In this document: positions 36,137 through 44,256 of the stretch, one piece after another | Layout: every line of letters starts with the position of its first letter | How positions within the stretch are numbered: position 1 is the first letter of the stretch | Assembly (NCBI RefSeq): GCF_001050135.1 | Contig: NZ_CP012040.1 | Span: 1,674,001-1,738,000 of the forward strand | DNA length: 64,000 nucleotides | From: Cyclobacterium amurskyense | GTDB lineage: Bacteria > Bacteroidota > Bacteroidia > Cytophagales > Cyclobacteriaceae | Direction of reading: 5' to 3' | The notes under the pieces: model-generated | The model's database searches: none | What the model was told of the DNA's origin: nothing | Seen by the model: only the letters and a program-made list of their open reading frames with translations | Program-made: the position numbers and the translations under genes

Positions 36137-36478
36137 ATGGAAATTGAAAATGCAATTATAATCTCTCTTACTACCTACAAGATAACCTCTCTTTTAGTTG
36201 GTTTAATTTCAATATATATGGGTTACAATCTATTTATAAAAGGTATTTGGGGGCAAGCAGGAGATTTAGATATGAAATTCCAAGACAACAGATTAATTCT
36301 TAAAAAAGCTGCCCCTGGAACATTCTTTGCTCTATTTGGCGCAATTATCATATCCATTACATTATGGAAAGGATTAGAATTTAATAAATATTCCAATTCT
36401 CTAGAAAGTGGTAGTAAAAAGTCAGATGAATTTGAAAATAAAATCCAAGATTTACCAGATGTTCCTCCGATTAAATAA
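36137..36478 (+). CDS. Small two-helix membrane protein
   Basis: 113 residues with TM segments at about 15-33 (ITSLLVGLISIYMGYNLFI) and 62-80 (GTFFALFGAIIISITLW), a polar loop between them and a charged cytoplasm- or periplasm-facing tail. No family recognised. The next gene starts 9 nt after the stop, so the two form an operon. Confidence 0.65.
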   Translation: MEIENAIIISLTTYKITSLLVGLISIYMGYNLFIKGIWGQAGDLDMKFQDNRLILKKAAPGTFFALFGAIIISITLWKGLEFNKYSNSLESGSKKSDEFENKIQDLPDVPPIK

Positions 36479-36486
36479 AAGAATCT

Positions 36487-37134
36487 ATGAAACTCAAAAA
36501 ATGGATTGTAGCGTCAATATTTTTAATAATTGCATTTAGCTTCACTTCGAATAATGCACATTATTCGAATAATTTTGGTGAGCTATATAATAAAGGAAAC
36601 AATGCATATAAGAATAAGAACTATGTAGACGCATTGAAGTATTTATACTCTTACAAAGTAATCAATGAACATAAACTATCTGATGGGCATAAGGACTTCT
36701 TGAAAAAATTAAATATTGCAATATTAGATTGCGAACTTAAATTACGCCATAAACTTATCGTCATAAGGGAAAATGAAAACCAAAAAACTACCAGTTATTT
36801 TAATGGTAATGGTTATGAAATCCCTGAATACTTAAAGGAATTTATTAAGAATCAAAATCCTGACAAACCAATAACTATTTTAGGTGGTAAGGGGCATGAG
36901 CTACCGGAGAGCTACAATAATTATCTTAAAGATGCAAAATTAGATGGACTTGAAAATATTGATTTTGTAATAATACAAGACAACGAACTAATTATTGACG
37001 AAGCTGTATTGACCAAATATTTGAATGAAAATAAGAAAAATCAACCACAATTAGAATCCGTCAATAAAGCTATTGAATTCCAACTAAATTATCAGCAGCT
37101 TTTGCTAAATGAAAAATTAAAGTTGATCGATTAG
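36487..37134 (+). CDS. Exported TPR-like hypothetical protein
   Basis: 215 residues with an N-terminal signal or anchor segment (KKWIVASIFLIIAFSFTSNN). Residues about 30-70 look like one TPR-type helix pair (LYNKGNNAYKNKNYVDALKYLYSYKV). The rest is polar with short repeats PEYLKEFIKNQNP and PESYNNYLKDAKL. It is the second gene of a two-gene unit with the small membrane protein upstream. Unknown function; the AT-rich unit lies between repeat C copies 3 and 4. Confidence 0.65.
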   Translation: MKLKKWIVASIFLIIAFSFTSNNAHYSNNFGELYNKGNNAYKNKNYVDALKYLYSYKVINEHKLSDGHKDFLKKLNIAILDCELKLRHKLIVIRENENQKTTSYFNGNGYEIPEYLKEFIKNQNPDKPITILGGKGHELPESYNNYLKDAKLDGLENIDFVIIQDNELIIDEAVLTKYLNENKKNQPQLESVNKAIEFQLNYQQLLLNEKLKLID

Positions 37135-37136
37135 AC

Positions 37137-37610
37137 GGCCGTGAGCAGAAGCGCACGGTGCGCCTCTCGTATACGTTGGTAAACCGGTTTATGGGTTACA
37201 TTTTGAAGTAATAGGAAATCATAGATTCATACCCTTTTATTCTCAGGTGTGACAAAGTCATAGTATTAATCAGAAATGGATTTTGAGCCACTGCCCAGAA
37301 GACTTTTCTGCTAAGCCACCTGGCCCTTTTCGAAAATCCATCCTTGTAAATAACCAAGGCAGGCTTTGCGAAATGCTAATACTTCAGGACACCGCTTGTG
37401 CAGAATTTAATTGGGAACTCCCGCACATAAGGTATACCGATGAAACTCGTCACAGGCTACCGACATGCTTCGGCACAGGTTTTCACCTTCTGGAATAATT
37501 TGGTATCTTCGATACCAGATGCCCATGCTGTGCACACACATTACCCATAAGCAATGCCCTTCTGGACACTGCGCATAGCCTAACCGTTAGCAGTAATCCT
37601 CCATATATGA
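37137..37610 (+). repeat. Dispersed composite repeat C, copy 4 (near full length)
   Basis: Begins with GGCCGTGAGCAG and GCGCCTCTCGTA (left module), continues with ATTCTCAGGTGTGACAAAGT and CACTGCCCAGAAG (core), then the GGTATCTTCGATACC hairpin, GCACACACA, and ends near GCCTAACCGTTAGC. The IS110 element lies immediately beyond it. Confidence 0.65.
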
Positions 37611-37619
37611 AACACATTT

Positions 37620-37850
37620 ACTTTCAGAGCTAACGGGGTGTTGCTTCATCTCGACATTTTCTTATATTAGTAAAGCTCTTTGTAAGACCGATTTTTAAAC
37701 TGTTGCTTCTGATTATTCGGAAAGCACGGGCGCAATCCTGGTTGGGATGCTTGCGATTACTTTAGTGGCGGTTCCGGTTTTTACCGGAAACCCCGTTCAG
37801 AATATTTTCTTGCCAAAAGCACATCCCCTTAGAGCCTAAGTTGTCTCATT
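37620..37850 (+). ncRNA. Candidate IS110 bridge (seek) RNA region, left end
   Basis: 230 bp of non-coding DNA between repeat C4 and the IS110 transposase start. It contains at least one strong stem (about 37770-37779 with 37783-37792, a CCGGT/ACCGG core) and a second weaker one around GGGCGCAATCCTGGTT. IS110-group elements encode a guide 'bridge' RNA in the left non-coding end; IS1111-group elements carry it on the right. RNA boundaries were not determined. Confidence 0.4.
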
Positions 37851-39215
37851 ATGGAACAGGAATTTGTATCAATGCAAGTCGTTAATCCGCAGGCTGCGGG
37901 TATCGATGTAGGCAGTCGCTCCCATTGGGTGGCTGTGGGGCAATCCGAAAAGGATGTGCGTGAATATGGAGTCTTTAATCAGGATCTGTTCGCTTTGGTA
38001 GATTGGTTAAAAGAAAAAGATGTCAAAACAGTGGCCATGGAGAGTACCGGTACTTACTGGCAAAACTTGTATGTGGTTTTGATTTCCAAAGGGCTTCATG
38101 TGGTGCTTTGTAATGGAAAGTTTACCAAAAACATCAAAGGTAAGAAAACAGATATAAAGGACTGTCAGTGGATTCAGAAACTGCATACGCTAGGGCTTTT
38201 GACCAGTAGTTTTCTGCCTGATGGTAAGACAGAAGAACTCCGGACCTACTGCAGGCAAAGGGCTAATCTACTTCAATTAGCCGCCTCTACATCCAAGAAG
38301 ATGCAAAAGAACCTTAGGTTGCTCAACTTAAGATTGGACGTAGTGGTCAAGGATATCTGTGGGCTGACTGGTCTGTTGATTATTAGGGCTATTTGTGATG
38401 GTGAAACTGATCCAGAAAAACTGGCCTCTTTGAGGCACGGAAACTGCCGGAAAAGCGAAGAAGAGATAGCCAAAGCCTTGCAGACCAATGGCAGGAAAGA
38501 CTATCTTTTTGCGCTCCAACAGGAATTAGAGACCTACGACCATCTTCAAAAGAAAATTGATGAGGGCGATAAGGAAATTGATAAGATGCTTGATGAAATC
38601 ATCCATTCCGATGACAATAAGCGGCAGCATTATATTGAGGCGAAACCCCACAAAAGAGTCAACAAAAACACGCCAAAGGACATTGATCTGAATCTGAAAT
38701 CCTATCAGATGTTTGAAGGTACTGACCTGCTTGCAATTGAAGGGATGAGTTATTCTACTGTTCTGGCACTAATGAGTGAGGTTGGACTTGAAGGAATCAG
38801 GAAATTCAAAACAGCCAAGCATTTTACATCATGGCTGAGGCTTGCACCTAATAATAAAGTAAGTGGAGGTAAAGTACTTTCCAGTAAAGTTCCAAAAGGA
38901 AGCAACAGACTGAAAATCGCATTACGGAATGCTGCCAATGCCATTGGAAACCTGAAGGATTCTACACCACTACGAGACTTCTTCCATAGAATAAGCTTTA
39001 GAAAAGGGAGGGTTTCGGCTATAAGTGCCACCGCCCGTAAGCTGGCGGTTATCATCTGGAATATGGTGGTGAAGGGAGTTCCCTATATTAATCCGGAAGG
39101 CTATCTCTTCCTAGATCAGAAAAGAAAATTGGGTTTAGTTAAACGGATAAAGAAACAAATCGATAAATTCGGTCTGACTAATGAGGACCTTGGGCTCGAA
39201 ATTGAGACAATTTGA
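37851..39215 (+). CDS. IS110-family DEDD transposase
   Basis: 454 residues, full length. The RuvC-like DEDD residues are Asp19 (GIDVGS), Glu64 (AMESTG) and Asp101/Asp104 (KKTDIKD). The C-terminal Tnp20 domain is complete (DLLAIEGMSYSTVLALMSEVG, then KVPKGSNRLKIALRNAA). The family moves by RNA-guided recombination. No frameshift, so it may be active. Confidence 0.95.
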   Translation: MEQEFVSMQVVNPQAAGIDVGSRSHWVAVGQSEKDVREYGVFNQDLFALVDWLKEKDVKTVAMESTGTYWQNLYVVLISKGLHVVLCNGKFTKNIKGKKTDIKDCQWIQKLHTLGLLTSSFLPDGKTEELRTYCRQRANLLQLAASTSKKMQKNLRLLNLRLDVVVKDICGLTGLLIIRAICDGETDPEKLASLRHGNCRKSEEEIAKALQTNGRKDYLFALQQELETYDHLQKKIDEGDKEIDKMLDEIIHSDDNKRQHYIEAKPHKRVNKNTPKDIDLNLKSYQMFEGTDLLAIEGMSYSTVLALMSEVGLEGIRKFKTAKHFTSWLRLAPNNKVSGGKVLSSKVPKGSNRLKIALRNAANAIGNLKDSTPLRDFFHRISFRKGRVSAISATARKLAVIIWNMVVKGVPYINPEGYLFLDQKRKLGLVKRIKKQIDKFGLTNEDLGLEIETI

Positions 39216-39249
39216 AGGTTTTTTTGTAACGTTAGTCAGAATTAATTAA

Positions 39250-39474
39250 CAACAAAATAAACAAATCATTACACCAAGAGAAAAAACTGAAAAAGCAGTA
39301 CAAAATGGCTTAGAAAAAATTGAAGATGTTTATCAGCCATTATTAACTGTCATTAATTTAAAAATTACAGATGCAGAATTGATCAATCAGAACCCAAAGG
39401 ATTATTATGATGAGTCTAAAGAAGCAGAAAGAGCCGCTCAGAATTTAGGTCGGGCCTTAGGGATCAAATGGTGA
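39250..39474 (+). pseudogene. 3' remnant of an unknown gene next to the IS110 right end
   Basis: A 74-codon open frame without an ATG (stop at 39247-39249 upstream) encodes a well-formed acidic helical peptide, for example ITDAELINQNPKDYYDESKEA and AERAAQNLGRALGIKW. Amino-acid composition is protein-like. It looks like the C-terminus of a gene whose start was lost, perhaps when the IS inserted. Confidence 0.4.
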
Positions 39475-39519
39475 TTTTAGAATTTATTATAAAAGCATCT
39501 AATCGTGTAGAAGACTACC

Positions 39520-39990
39520 GTGAGCCATAAGCCCACAACCAGTCCCGCCTCCTTAAGATTGCGCCTCTCACAGTACTACAGGGCTTGCAACAGTACCATC
39601 CGATCAACCGGGACTCTCGTATCTCCCCTACATTCCTGCTCTTCACTATAATGATCCAAAGGGATCATTTTTCACATTCAGTCCCAATTCACAGGATTAT
39701 AAGTTGAATTTTGAGGTAATAGGAAAGCATAGATTGATAGCCTTTTCTTCTCAGGCGTGACAAAGTAATAGTAGTAATCAGAATGGGACTTTGAGCCACT
39801 GCCCATCCTCCCATTCAAGATCTACTCCAAGCATATGCTTGTCCCTGTTCTACTCCCAATCTGATCAGATTTTTACGTTTTCGCTCAGGCTTCCTCTTCC
39901 GGTGAATCTGGACCAAATGAAACATCGAATCAACTGATGAAATTCGGCACAGGATAATGCCATGCTTGCAATAGTGCATAGCAGCAGCTC
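39520..39990 (+). repeat. Dispersed composite repeat C, copy 5
   Basis: Left module (ATTGCGCCTCTCACAGTACTAC; TTCACTATAATG) at 39520-39655, then the core TTCTCAGGCGTGACAAAGTA and GAGCCACTGCCCATC at 39750-39810. The following 180 bp is degenerate and runs to repeat A2. Confidence 0.6.
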
Positions 39991-40007
39991 CACTACTTCA
40001 GAGATTT

Positions 40008-40158
40008 ACAATCATTTTTTGGCGGTTTCTAATAAAAATGTAGTCTCACCCCTAGATTCTTTGTCCAAAACCCTTAATTTGACCGGGAAAGACAAAGCAA
40101 AGGAGCTGGGTACATAGTTGACATATACGCAACTCCCTTGGTAAATCATAGCTTTACA
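40008..40158 (+). repeat. Dispersed repeat A, copy 2 (upstream of the ATPase gene)
   Basis: Very similar to 26851-27002, including GGTTTCTAATAAAAATGTAG, ACCCTTAATTTGACCGGGAA and AGGAGCTGGGTACATAG. It ends 27 bp before the ATPase ATG. Confidence 0.75.
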
Positions 40159-40184
40159 CAAATTTTTGCAGCAATTTGAACAAA

Positions 40185-41699
40185 ATGAAACAAGATTTAA
40201 ATAAGGTACTTAGGTATATAGAAGAAAATATAAGAGTTACAGATCAAACTACAATAGAATATCTTGATCCTAAAGGTCATATCGAAAGATTAGGTAGTAG
40301 ACAAAATCAAGTTATCTATGGACGAAGAGGTTCAGGAAAATCCCTGCTATTAAAATCATTGAAGCTTAATAATGAAAGTAAATTCTGTATTACAATAAAT
40401 CTTGATGATTTTAAAGACATAAGCTTTCCAGACTCAATTATTCAGGTACTTCGTATAATCATAAAACAATTATCAAAAAGGGTTGACAAGGAATACAAAT
40501 GGTATCAGTTAAATAGGTGGAAAAAAGCAATAAAGATTCAGAGAGATCTGTCAAAATATCTAAAAACACTTAATGAACGCTTGAATAACCCTGATTTATA
40601 TGAAGAAGCATCCAGAACTAAAACAGGAAGCAAGCTTTCGGGAGAAGCAAAGAGTGGTTATGCAGGCAGTGAAGCAAAAGTTGGCACTGAATTATCGGAA
40701 GAACAAGAATTTTCCAAAACTATAAAAATAAATAAGTTGAATATCCTGCGAAATGAGCTGACCGATTTCAAAGAATTAATTGAACGAACAACAGAGTTTA
40801 TTAATAATGATATTTTTCTAATTCTGGATGACTTTTACTTTATTCGAAAAAGTGACCAACCATACTTTGCGGACTTTTTCCATAGAATCTCCAAAAACAC
40901 TAGACTATACTTGAAAATAGCCACTATAAAACATAGGAGCTCACTGTATATACAAGGTGAAACTTATATAGGTATGGAGATTAGACACGATGGACAGTCC
41001 TTAAATTTGGATTATAGCTTAGAGAATTTCAATGCTATGGTCTCATTTATGAAAGACCTACTTAATTATGTGAATAAAAAGGTAGATGTAGACTTGAATT
41101 ATGATAAGCTGTTTACACCCAATGCATTTCGTTTTTTATGCTTATCCTCTGGTGGCGTTCCAAGGGACTTTTTTGCTTCTTTCCTTTCAATCGGTAATAA
41201 GATAATTAACGGACAGCAGTCTATAACTAAGCCAATGGTTATAGAAACTAGTATTGAAGATTTACCTTATAAGCTTGAAGCTTTTAAAACTGACTCACAA
41301 GAAGAAAAGGAGATCCTAGAGCATTATCTGCAATACATTCAAAATATTATAATTACTGAGAAAAGGTGGAATTCATTCTTAGTTTCAAATACTGATATCA
41401 CAAAGTATCCACAGATTAATCAAGCTATAAAGGAATTAGTGGATTTGAGATTACTTCACCTTGCAAATTCGAACACTAGCTGTGCTCCAAGCGATGGTAT
41501 ACGTTACTCTTCGTATTTGGTAGATATTGGATTATTCCCTAATTCTAATCCAAGGAAATTCAATCAAGTAGAGCCGGGCCAAAAAGATGAAAAAGGTAGA
41601 GAAGATAAACTTAGGTCCGCTCCCAAAATAAACTTGGAAAATTTCAAGGATTTTATAGAGGGAAAAAAACTAAAAAAGAACTTAAAAGTAACTGACTAA
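40185..41699 (+). CDS. P-loop ATPase, Orc/Cdc6- or STAND-like
   Basis: 504 residues from the ATG at 40185 (a TTG at 40176 opens the frame). Walker A GRRGSGKS at 46-53, Walker B FLILDDFYF at about 209-217, then sensor-like and winged-helix-like regions. A low-complexity Gly/Ser/Ala-Glu insert lies at about 145-170. The layout resembles Orc1/Cdc6-like and STAND ATPases, a class frequent in stand-alone anti-phage genes. It is a single gene framed by repeats A2 and B2, with no partner. Function unassigned. Confidence 0.75.
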   Translation: MKQDLNKVLRYIEENIRVTDQTTIEYLDPKGHIERLGSRQNQVIYGRRGSGKSLLLKSLKLNNESKFCITINLDDFKDISFPDSIIQVLRIIIKQLSKRVDKEYKWYQLNRWKKAIKIQRDLSKYLKTLNERLNNPDLYEEASRTKTGSKLSGEAKSGYAGSEAKVGTELSEEQEFSKTIKINKLNILRNELTDFKELIERTTEFINNDIFLILDDFYFIRKSDQPYFADFFHRISKNTRLYLKIATIKHRSSLYIQGETYIGMEIRHDGQSLNLDYSLENFNAMVSFMKDLLNYVNKKVDVDLNYDKLFTPNAFRFLCLSSGGVPRDFFASFLSIGNKIINGQQSITKPMVIETSIEDLPYKLEAFKTDSQEEKEILEHYLQYIQNIIITEKRWNSFLVSNTDITKYPQINQAIKELVDLRLLHLANSNTSCAPSDGIRYSSYLVDIGLFPNSNPRKFNQVEPGQKDEKGREDKLRSAPKINLENFKDFIEGKKLKKNLKVTD

Positions 41700-41702
41700 A
41701 AT

Positions 41703-41886
41703 AAGAACTACCCCCAATAACCAAGCATTCTGACGATTAACCCTTCGACAGGCTCAGGGCCCAGATCACCTTATTAGGAATTAGGCTTACTATGAGGAAT
41801 GGTCTCCCCTCTTTTTTTTTAGCGTTGGTAGATTGAAAAAGCTGCTACTTTTATGTTGTTCTTTGACCTAGGGTTCCTTTTGCCTA
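41703..41886 (+). repeat. Dispersed repeat B, copy 2 (downstream of the ATPase gene)
   Basis: Counterpart of 27801-28010: AACCAAGCATTCTGACG, CCCTTCGACAGGCTCAGGGC (41741-41760), CTTACTATGAGGAATGG and TTTGACCTAGGGTTCC. It begins 4 nt after the stop codon. The remaining sequence to 42036 shows no feature. Confidence 0.75.
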
Positions 41887-42036
41887 TTTAACAAAAATGC
41901 AGATTCTTTTTTAAACCCAATACTAATTGCTATATCACCCAATAAGAATGTTATTTTTGATTCAGGAAGATCATATTATTCTTTTAAGGGCTAGGTAGAA
42001 TTTCGCTCTTAAACAAAAACCCAATTTAATTAAGTC

Positions 42037-43983
42037 ATGATGAAAATACCTAAGGCCTTAACAATCCTATTGATACTAGTGAACTTTTCAGCTTTTGCCC
42101 AGACTATTGACGCATCAATGGGTAAAGTTGGTGATCTATCATTACTAAAGGAGCTTCCAATGCCTACCAAAAGTGGTAAATTAATGGCTCCGGTTGTTGA
42201 TATTATGCCGCATCTAAGGGGTTTTCATGGTTATAAGGAGGTTAGAGATGAAATGATATTTCTAAAAAAATTAGGCTTCAAGAGGGTTTACTTTATTTTG
42301 AGTCAGCCCGGTTATTCTGCTTTTTCCGATCCCACCATCTCTGTGATGTCACCTGATAAGGGCACCGGAAATCATACCCTCGAATCTATATTGGCGCTTG
42401 GAGATCCGAATTATGTGTATTTATACGAAGCCCAAAGATTGGGCATGGAAGCCTGGGCAATTATAAAACCATATGAGTCAGGAACAGGATTTACCATTCC
42501 ACACGGCGCCTCTACTGCGCTTAGCAAACAAATCCCGACCATCGGAGGACAACACATCAATTTTGATAATTTAATAGCCAACAATCCTGAATTAAGAATC
42601 AAAAGAAAGCCTGAACAAGATTCTATCTTACTTAGGTTAAAGGAGCCTATTCAATCCTTGGAAGTTGCTTTTAGTCTAGATGCTTTCAGAGATAAAACAT
42701 CGGCTAAGAAATATTTTGAATTTAAGGGTCTGTCGGATGCAGCAATTCAAATACCTGAAATTACACTTTGGCATAGCAAGGACAATGGCAAATACACCAA
42801 ATATGAGGGGGAAGTAAAGGTAGTGTCAAAATTTGAATACCGTAAGGTAAAGGATGCCAACGGATTTATGGTTGAAGATTTACCAAAGCGATTGTTGGTT
42901 TTAACACTAGAAGGTTTTACAATACCTGAGAAAGATTCGTATTTGGCAATAACCCTTGGACAGCACAAGGATTTATACACCATACCTTATTCAATGATAC
43001 GCGCATTTACCGCTTCAGGAGAAATCCCAATTACTACTGGTATTCATGTAAGAAGTCCATTAAGTAAAGAAGAAGCAATGAAATCTCCGGAAGACAGAGA
43101 ATGGGGGCTGGAGGATAAAACGGTTAAAGGTGAAAAGGCGAGCAACTTGTTTATGGACTGGGGTTTTGAATTTGAATTTCAAGGGGCAGGTTTTTGGGGT
43201 GATGGTTGGACTAGTAGTCCCGTGTATGGAATAGCGAAAGGCAAGCGAGAATACATGGGAGGAACCCCTTGTGAAGCCTACCCTGAAGTGCAGGAGTACT
43301 GGCTGGACCAAGTAGAGCGCGTGACGAAAATGGGATTTGACGGAATTGATTTCCGACTTCAAAATCATTCTGGAATGGTGACTGATTATGTGAATTATGG
43401 GTATAATGAGCCCATTGTAAAACGTTACAAGGAAAAACATGGTGTTGATATACTAGAGGCAGAAGCAGATCCATTGAAAATTATGGAAATAAGAGGGGAA
43501 TATTTCATGTCATTTTTAGAAAAAGCGGCTGATGTGCTACACGCCTCAGGTAAAAAAATGCAGGTTCATTTACGTCAAGCCCATGAGGAGCCCCTATTGT
43601 CCGATGATTTTAATGAATTGGGTTTCTGGGCCATGCCTAAGATCCTTATTGATTGGAAAAAAGCAATTGATTTGGCCGATGAGGTAACCCTTAAACATTA
43701 CTATCGTGGAGATTACCAACCTTCGATGGCAGATAGCATTAAAACATACGCCAATAATCAAGGGAAACGGGTTTGGGTGCATAATTACTTCACTCAAGGT
43801 GATGGTGTGGAATACGATTTTTTAAATGACATAGAAAAAGACCAAAGAGTAGGGGGAATTCTATTGTACGAAGTGAATAGAGGCCTTTTATATACTGGTT
43901 TCCCTGATGACAAGTGGGGACAAAATGAAGCGAATATTAATAAATTACAGGAGGTGTTGCAAAAATTAAGTGCGGATAGATAA
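42037..43983 (+). CDS. Secreted TIM-barrel glycoside-hydrolase-like protein
   Basis: 648 residues with a signal peptide (ALTILLILVNFSAFAQ). The segments LGFKRVYFILSQPG, GMEAWAIIKPYES, GFDGIDFRLQNHSG, KKMQVHLRQAHEE and GGILLYEVNRGLLY are spaced like barrel strands, with acidic residues at strand ends as in GH10-like or GHL families; a beta-sandwich-like insert lies at about 190-320. It probably acts on a polysaccharide in the periplasm or outside the cell. The specific family was not recognised. It converges on the damaged glycosidase gene with a bidirectional terminator between them. Confidence 0.65.
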   Translation: MMKIPKALTILLILVNFSAFAQTIDASMGKVGDLSLLKELPMPTKSGKLMAPVVDIMPHLRGFHGYKEVRDEMIFLKKLGFKRVYFILSQPGYSAFSDPTISVMSPDKGTGNHTLESILALGDPNYVYLYEAQRLGMEAWAIIKPYESGTGFTIPHGASTALSKQIPTIGGQHINFDNLIANNPELRIKRKPEQDSILLRLKEPIQSLEVAFSLDAFRDKTSAKKYFEFKGLSDAAIQIPEITLWHSKDNGKYTKYEGEVKVVSKFEYRKVKDANGFMVEDLPKRLLVLTLEGFTIPEKDSYLAITLGQHKDLYTIPYSMIRAFTASGEIPITTGIHVRSPLSKEEAMKSPEDREWGLEDKTVKGEKASNLFMDWGFEFEFQGAGFWGDGWTSSPVYGIAKGKREYMGGTPCEAYPEVQEYWLDQVERVTKMGFDGIDFRLQNHSGMVTDYVNYGYNEPIVKRYKEKHGVDILEAEADPLKIMEIRGEYFMSFLEKAADVLHASGKKMQVHLRQAHEEPLLSDDFNELGFWAMPKILIDWKKAIDLADEVTLKHYYRGDYQPSMADSIKTYANNQGKRVWVHNYFTQGDGVEYDFLNDIEKDQRVGGILLYEVNRGLLYTGFPDDKWGQNEANINKLQEVLQKLSADR

Positions 43984-44069
43984 TTGGCAACGTTTGTCCA
44001 ACTCCGTTTTTCTTCTTTAATAAATTGGCCAATACAAGCATTGGAGTATTTGGCTTTTTTATCAGCTCA

Positions 44070-44110
44070 AAAAAAACAGCGTGAGGGTTTTTAGCCCTCA
44101 CGCTGTTTTT
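44070..44110. terminator. Bidirectional terminator between convergent glycosidase genes
   Basis: CAGCGTGAGGG and CCCTCACGCTG form an 11-bp perfect stem with an A tract before and a T tract after, so it works for both strands. Confidence 0.9.
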
Positions 44111-44256
44111 GTACCCCTAAGCGCACTGTTTTGCAAACCATTTCTTCATGGCCTATACTTAATTTGGCGAACATGAGCAACCAAAGTCTGAAGTAATATT
44201 AGGCCAAAGTCCGGAATGCTTTTTCCAACTAACGTAATACCAGTATCTTTAAATGA

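Larger units (their letters stand above)
37620..39240 (+). mobile_element. IS110-family insertion sequence (ends approximate)
   Basis: One transposase with non-coding flanks and no evident long terminal inverted repeats, as is usual for IS110. It sits at the boundary of repeat C4; the right end is near GTAACGTTAG at about 39229-39238. Only one copy occurs in the window, so exact ends cannot be set by comparison. Confidence 0.6.
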
